64,000 bases of DNA from Phascolomyces articulosus (lineage: Eukaryota > Mucoromycota > Mucoromycetes > Mucorales > Lichtheimiaceae): positions 558,001 to 622,000 of the forward strand of contig JAIXMP010000017.1 in NCBI GenBank assembly GCA_025677815.1, in the 5' to 3' direction. Each line of letters begins with the position of its first letter. Position 1 is the stretch's first letter. This document shows positions 58,711 through 64,000 of the stretch, piece by piece. Position numbers and translations under genes: made by a program. The notes under the pieces are model-generated. The model saw nothing but the letters and a program-made list of their open reading frames with translations. It was not told where the DNA came from and did not search any database.

Positions 58711-60261
58711 ATGACAGACCAAAATGATTCTAATAAACAACAGGAGCAGCATCAACATGATCAAGATATAGCATCATCATCTCAACTGTCTTCAACAGTA
58801 CCACCACAATCAATCATTATCAGTAGCTTCAAAAGAAGGCTGCTGTCTCTTATGCTCTTTTCCGTTTTGCCCTTGTTGCTTTGTTGGTGTTATTGGTATA
58901 ATATTAAGATAGAAGTATGTAAATTACAGCCTCTCCGAATCATCATATAATGAATAATAATCACGCACTAAAAATTGAAGAATTTTATCATAATGTATAG
59001 TGCTCTGAAATCTGTAGTGTCCTACCCTCAATTCCTTGGTCTGAAACGCATTATATCTCTCCCGATCGCTTTCATAAATTACGTATTGATTATGAAAATT
59101 CTAATCATCTCCATGTAATCGTGCGTGTAACCAACTTTAAATCAGATCGATGAAAAAAAATATAGTAGGCTAATGAGATTGAGCGCATTGTTAGGATGGA
59201 TTAGTCCATGTAAAAAGAAATGATCAAATTAAAGACATAATTATAAAGTTTAACTTTAAATTGGAAAACCCACACAGGGGGCTCTTGATTTGGCATTCTC
59301 ATACCGAAGATGATGATATTGTTACGCTTACCATAAAAGTATGTGATTTATCTTCTTTATTTTTAACATGAAGCCAAGAAATACTTATTATATATATAAC
59401 GATTTCGATATATTTTTTCAGAATGAACAAACGATAGAGCCGCTCTGTGCTTTAATGGATATTGATGTCGAACTTCCGTCAAGTTCGGCACTTGATGAGC
59501 TTGTTATTGAAACCCCTAATAGTAATATACAAATTGATGAAGGGATGTACTTTTCAAAACGCCTTAAACTTAATACAATAGATGCAAATATCACTGTGAC
59601 AGTAAGTGTTTATCTTTTTTGTATCTCCTTTTCGAATACACCAAGTTATAAACCTGAATCTTTTACTTAATAATAGAACAGTGGAAGTGATATCATTGAG
59701 ATCGATACAAAATCTGGATTCATCAACGGTTCATTCATCGAAGAAACGTTAGGTGACCAACTATTAGTTCATTCAAATACCGGAAACATTACCTTTGAAT
59801 ATACGGACGTATCGACTCTGGTGACCTTTCCGCTATCCGATATATCAGAACGGCAACGGCGGAAGAAATGGATTAGTCTCACAAGTATCTCTGGTGAAAT
59901 TAGTACATTGATGGTAAAAAGATAAATTATAAATAATTATAAAGTATTACTCCCAAAAGAAAGCTTAATCTCAATCTCTTTTCGCTTTTTTTAGTGTACC
60001 GAGTATAATTTATTATTTGATGCACTATATGGTGACGGTACATTCGGTCGATTCAGTGGATTCGGAATCAGTTCAGATAATTCTGATAGACTGAAACCCA
60101 CTGATTATAAGAGTGTCAGATCACGATTCTATACACACCATCAGGGTATGTGGGGTTCAAGAGACAATATCGATATTCATCTAATAACAAAAATAGAAAT
60201 GGGTTCATTTACATGGATAAGATTCTGTTGCTTAAATGGATGTAATAAAAAGAAATTATAG
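58711..60261 (+). CDS. membrane-anchored DUF4097-like protein B, diverged paralogue of A
   Basis: Exons recognised: 58711-58914, 59001 to about 59118-59130, about 59278-59339, 59422-59601, 59677-59913, 59995-60261. A Gln/His-rich N-tail precedes a membrane helix (about 44-62, LLSLMLFSVLPLLLCWCYW). Homology to A is clear: CSEICSVLPSIPW / SWEKVTSEF region, LHVIV / NVLVD, and MDIDVELPSSSALDELVIET against A's LDITVTLSSAGILDTLSIEA. In B the repeat cores have decayed to PNSNI, IDANI, KSGFI, NTGNI and ISGEI, keeping register but not STANG. The junction between exons 2 and 3 cannot be joined in frame with standard GT-AG sites, so an exon is missed or the gene is damaged. C-terminus differs from A and is Cys/Lys-ended. 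Confidence 0.6.
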
Positions 60262-60369
60262 CGTATGTAATGTTGATCAATTTATATATACATACAATTT
60301 CGTTTATTAGGGTTTAAAAAAATGAAACATTACAAAAGTGGATGGAGTGTATGGGATAAGCTATTTTAT

Positions 60370-62138
60370 TTAAGCTTGATAAGTAGAGGCAGAGACATTG
60401 CCACCTGTGCCAGTCCAGTTTGTATGGACAAACTTGCCAGGTTCACCAAGACGTTCATAAGTATGAGCACCAAAGTAATCACGCTGGGCTTGAATCAAAT
60501 TGGCAGGAAGACGCTCATGACGCAAACCGTCATAGAAACTCAAAGCAGTGGAAAGTGTAGGAGTAGGAATGCCCAAGGTAGCCGAAGTACCTACAACAGC
60601 ACGCCATGCATCTTGCGCCTTTGCTGCAGCTTCTTGGAAAAATGGATCAAATAATAAATTCTCGAGTTTTGTATTATTGGTGTAAGCATCCTTGATTTGA
60701 CCCAAAAATGCAGAACGAATAATACAACCGCCACGCCACATGAGGGCAATGCCAGCATAATTCAAATTCCAACCGAAATCTTCAGCAGCTTGACGCATCA
60801 ACATAAAACCTTGAGCATAAGAGACAATCTTGGATGCATAAAGTGCGCTACCAAGTTGGCTGACAAAGGTTTTTTTGTCACCTTGGAACTTGACATTAGT
60901 AGGGCCACTAAGGATCTTGGATGCGCGTGTACGCTCATCCTTAAGTGAGGACAAACATCGAGCATAAACAGCTTCACCGATCAAGGTCACTGGAATACCA
61001 CGATCAAGTGAATCGATAGCAGTCCATTTACCGGTACCCTTTTGACCAGCCTTATCCAAGATTTTTTCGAGTAAGGGTGTACCATCTGTATCCTTGTATC
61101 GCAGGATATCGCGCGTGATTTCAATCAAGAATGAGTCTAATTCTTCCTTGTTCCATGCTTCAAAGATGTCAGCCATTTCATCATCATTAATATCGAGACC
61201 TTCTTTCATAATATGGTAGACTTCAGAGATCAATTGCATATCACCATACTCTAAGGATACAAAAATATAATTTATACATGTAAGTTAAAAACAAGATTTG
61301 CACAGATCAGATAATATACTTACCAATACCATTGTGGACCATTTTTACATAATGACCAGCACCATCTTCACCGACCCAGTCGCAACAAGGTTGTCCATCA
61401 GGAGCCTTTGCAGCAATAGCTTGGAAAATAGGCTTGATTTCTGGCCAAGCCTTGGGGTTTCCACCCGGCATCAAGGATGGGCCATAACGTGCACCTTCTT
61501 CACCACCTGAAACACCTGAACCAACAAACAAAATTCCTTTCTTCTCAAGTTCTTTGGAACGACGATTTGTGTCGGGGAAATGAGAATTACCACCGTCAAT
61601 AATAATATCACCTGGTTCCAAATGTGGCAGTAAAGTTTCAATAAAATCGTCAACAGCAGAACCTGCCTTTACGAGCATCATGACCTTTCGTGGCCTCTTT
61701 AATTTTGCACATAGTTCTTCTACACTGTGGGCCCCAATGATGTTTGTTCCTTATTAAACATGATAAACAAACAAAATAAGCAAAATTATGAACTTCGATT
61801 CAAAAGCTTCTTTTGCATTGCGGTCATTCATATACTTTGTTAAATTACCTTTAGCTTCGTTTTGTAAAAAGTGATCAACCTTTGATACAGTACGATTGAA
61901 AGCACACACTACGAATCCATTATCATTCATATTTAAAATCAAATTTTGACCCTATCAATACAATAAAGATTAGTTATCGTGAGTTTTATCAATTTCAAAA
62001 AGAAATAATGTCTTACCATAACGGCCAAACCAATAAGACCAATATCTGCGCTATTATATATTAATAGTTTGTGAGTTTTTAAATATTGCATCAGTTTATT
62101 ATTGAGCAGTAAACTTACACTGCTTGTTGTGAGGACAT
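60370..62138 (-). CDS. GND1: 6-phosphogluconate dehydrogenase, decarboxylating
   Basis: Predicted 487 aa. It oxidises 6-phosphogluconate to ribulose 5-phosphate plus CO2, making NADPH in the oxidative pentose phosphate pathway. Exons: 62138-62119, 62050-62017, 61951-61849, 61749-61324, 61250-60370. The NADP fold begins [20 protein letters not shown] and [18 protein letters not shown]. The active site region has [35 protein letters not shown], then [20 protein letters not shown] with catalytic Lys and Glu, completed across intron 4 by E-Y-G-D-M-Q. The C-terminal all-helical domain includes [36 protein letters not shown] and ends [11 protein letters not shown]. Full length; all key residues present. 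First two exons are only 20 and 34 nt. Confidence 0.98.
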
Positions 62139-63322
62139 AATGTTCTTGATGAAAGAAAGACGTTGCAACATTAATAGAGTCGCCAGGGTTCTACTAAAAT
62201 GCAGTATTATAGTAAAAAAAAACCCATGCATGAAATCTCGGTAGTTTAAAAAAGCACCTTCGCAATGAAAAATGTTTCAGAACGATCCCAATAAACGTAT
62301 TTGTTAATGCATGACGTGTTAACTAAACATATTAATATTTATAAGATGCTATGATTCTTGTATCCTTCCATGTTTACTTTATGGTGACAAATCCTTTCTA
62401 CAAAATAAAATGCTAATTAAAAATAATTTTAGTTTTCTGATTTTATTATTAGACATTTTTTTACTAACAAAGAGCTATTTATCATATACGTAGATACATT
62501 ATAATGGAGCTACGACTACTTTTCACCTGATAATAAATCAACACGAGGTGAAATCTTGTATCTGTGCATTGTAATTGAGAACTATGAATACCAGAAGCTT
62601 AGCTAATATAATTTTATGCTACATGCATGATTTACCTATCGGATATATACAAATCAGATTTTTCCGTCCCATTGTTAAATTATAGTTTGTTTTATCGTTC
62701 CATTTTTATATATCTTTTGGAATCCATCTATTCACTCATAAACACTATGCATTATATCTAAATTACGTAATACTTTTTTCTTTGCATATAACAATATATG
62801 AGAATGTTTCCAGACCGACGGAGCCGGTTCTTTTTTCATTAAAATGCAATAATAATGGTTATAACGTGCAAAATAAAAGCAATGAAACTTTTTATTTTAG
62901 GTGATATTAATATATATATATATATATATTCTCTATGTTAAATGCAGATAATTATAATAGTATGCTGCAGAGCAGAAAATTTGAAGCTATGAACGGGATA
63001 ATGTGGCATTACAATGTAAAGTGTAGTGGTAATAGTAATAGTAATAGTAATAGTAATAGTAATAGTAATAGTAATAGTAATAGTAATAGTAATAGTAATA
63101 TAGTAATTGTAGTAATAGGTAATCGATCTATGGCAAGTGTGGTAATAATGCAAGACAGAAAGATATAGAGGAGATTTGTTGATACAAGAAAAAAAAAGAT
63201 TTGTGTGTAATAATATGTATAAAGTGAATGCAGAAAGATACTTGGAACGCAAATAAAAAAACTTATAATAATACAACTGTGGGGGTATATAAGGAAAACC
63301 CTAAGAAACTAGTCTGTGTTTT
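62139..63322. other. spacer with GND1 promoter and a hexanucleotide repeat
   Basis: About 1.2 kb upstream of GND1 and downstream of the right-edge MFS gene. It contains (TA)n at about 62910-62930 and an (AATAGT)n run. The open frames over the repeat on both strands arise from the repeat itself. Confidence 0.5.
63031..63100. repeat. (AATAGT)n microsatellite
   Basis: About 11-12 perfect copies of a hexanucleotide. It produces artificial Asn-Ser or Ile-Thr dipeptide frames on the two strands. A likely length-polymorphic locus. Confidence 0.95.
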
Positions 63323-63896
63323 TTAATTATTGTTTGAGTTGATGCTTTGAGCTTGTTGTAATTCTATTTTTTCTTCAGCAGTTTCGACAGGTGCTTCAAC
63401 ATCCTTGGCGTCTCCTTTAGCTTGAGGTGGGGCACCATATCGAATGTTACGAACACAACAAGCAGCAATAACGCCAAGACCACCAGCAACGATGGGAACA
63501 ATGAAGACGTTATTTAAAGCTTGCATATAGGCATGGATAACAGGTCCTTGGTACTCAGCGGGGACTTCACGAATATACAAATAGTTCTTGAGTGCGCCAT
63601 ATTCGTTTGCAACAGCAAGCACTTGAGGATCGAGACCAGAAAATTGGGCCTGTAAAAAGGTAGAAAATAAAGTTTGATAGATGGCAATACCAATGGATGA
63701 TGCTAACAACATAAAGAAGTTATTCTAAAAATGAAATAATAGAGGTTAGAATCATACTCAAGGAGGCAGCATGTTATTGCTTTTCCCATGGTCAAAAAAA
63801 AGCTTACCAAACTAGTAGCAACAGCCATAAATTCTTTTCCAGCCACAGATTGAACACCCAAGATACAGTTTTGTTGAGAAAGACCAAATGCAAATC
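63323..63896 (-). CDS. MFS multidrug-type transporter, C-terminal part (truncated by window end)
   Basis: Two final exons: 63896-63808 and 63724-63323, joined in frame as MAVATSL then NNFFMLLASSIGIAIYQTLF. Upstream exons lie beyond the window; 63897-64000 looks like the end of an intron (acceptor TTTTCGACAG). FAFGLSQQNCILGVQSVAGK followed by EFMAVATSL is typical of 14-helix DHA2-type drug:H+ antiporters. A large loop (ANEYGALKNYLYIREVPAEY) and last helix (VFIVPIVAGGLGVIAACCV) follow. The tail is hydrophilic and acidic (KGDAKDVEAPVETAEEKIEL). Substrate unknown. Confidence 0.82.
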
Positions 63897-64000
63897 CTGT
63901 CGAAAATTTACCCATCCCGTGTGAGTCATCACATGTCAAAAAAACTGTAAAATGTCATTTGTGGACATGTAAAAAAAAAAAAAAAAAAAAACCAGAAAAA

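Noticed and set aside
62938..63276. Open frames on both strands across 62938-63276
   Set aside because: They exist only because a hexanucleotide repeat has no stop codons; the dipeptide runs are artefacts.

Overview
The window looks like nuclear DNA of a filamentous fungus, most likely an early-diverging Mucoromycota (Mucorales-type). The basis is AT-rich spacers with long A/T homopolymers, many short GT-AG introns (about 50-150 bp), pyrimidine-rich tracts just upstream of start codons, and fungal-only families (Gti1/Pac2 WOPR regulator, Byr4/Bfa1-type protein, Sfp1-like zinc finger, ATP synthase subunit e). The species cannot be named from the sequence alone. All gene models below were spliced by hand from visible splice signals, reading-frame continuity and family motifs.

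Layout. 1-6.2 kb: a possible 5' end of a left-hand gene, an MFSD6/LacY-like MFS transporter and a WOPR-domain transcription factor, all on the minus strand. 6.2-17.7 kb: a gene-poor stretch holding a roughly 3.4 kb decayed mobile-element region. It has 519-bp perfectly identical inverted arms, each carrying the same broken PD-(D/E)XK-like gene, around a degenerate Mutator-like (MULE) transposase. 17.7-29.5 kb: three tandem amino-acid permease paralogues of the Aa_trans type, separated by about 3 kb of empty sequence. 30.3-36.9 kb: an Sfp1-like C2H2 zinc-finger protein, a universal-stress-protein family member, a double-PAS protein and a mitochondrial two-RRM protein. 38.5-47.4 kb: compact housekeeping genes, namely a YCII-domain protein, RNA polymerase II subunit RPB7, F1Fo-ATP synthase subunit e, a Byr4/Bfa1-type protein and the ADP/ATP carrier. 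49.8-55.4 kb: a HET-domain protein, the ribosome maturation factor SBDS/SDO1 and the Rab7-GEF subunit MON1 (SBDS and MON1 converge). 57.1-60.3 kb: two tandem membrane-anchored paralogues with a DUF4097-like repeat fold; the first has five exact STANG repeats about 20 residues apart. 60.4-62.1 kb: 6-phosphogluconate dehydrogenase. 63.3 kb to the end: the C-terminal part of an MFS multidrug-type transporter cut by the window edge.

There is no operon-like organisation. The mixture is core eukaryotic genes (transcription, ribosome maturation, mitochondrial energy, pentose phosphate, vacuolar fusion), regulators and transporters. The least ordinary items are the STANG-repeat pair, the inverted-arm mobile-element relic, the HET-domain gene and the tandem permease array with an intron difference between copies. 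I saw no rRNA, tRNA, CRISPR or bacterial-type operon, though tRNAs cannot be excluded by eye.
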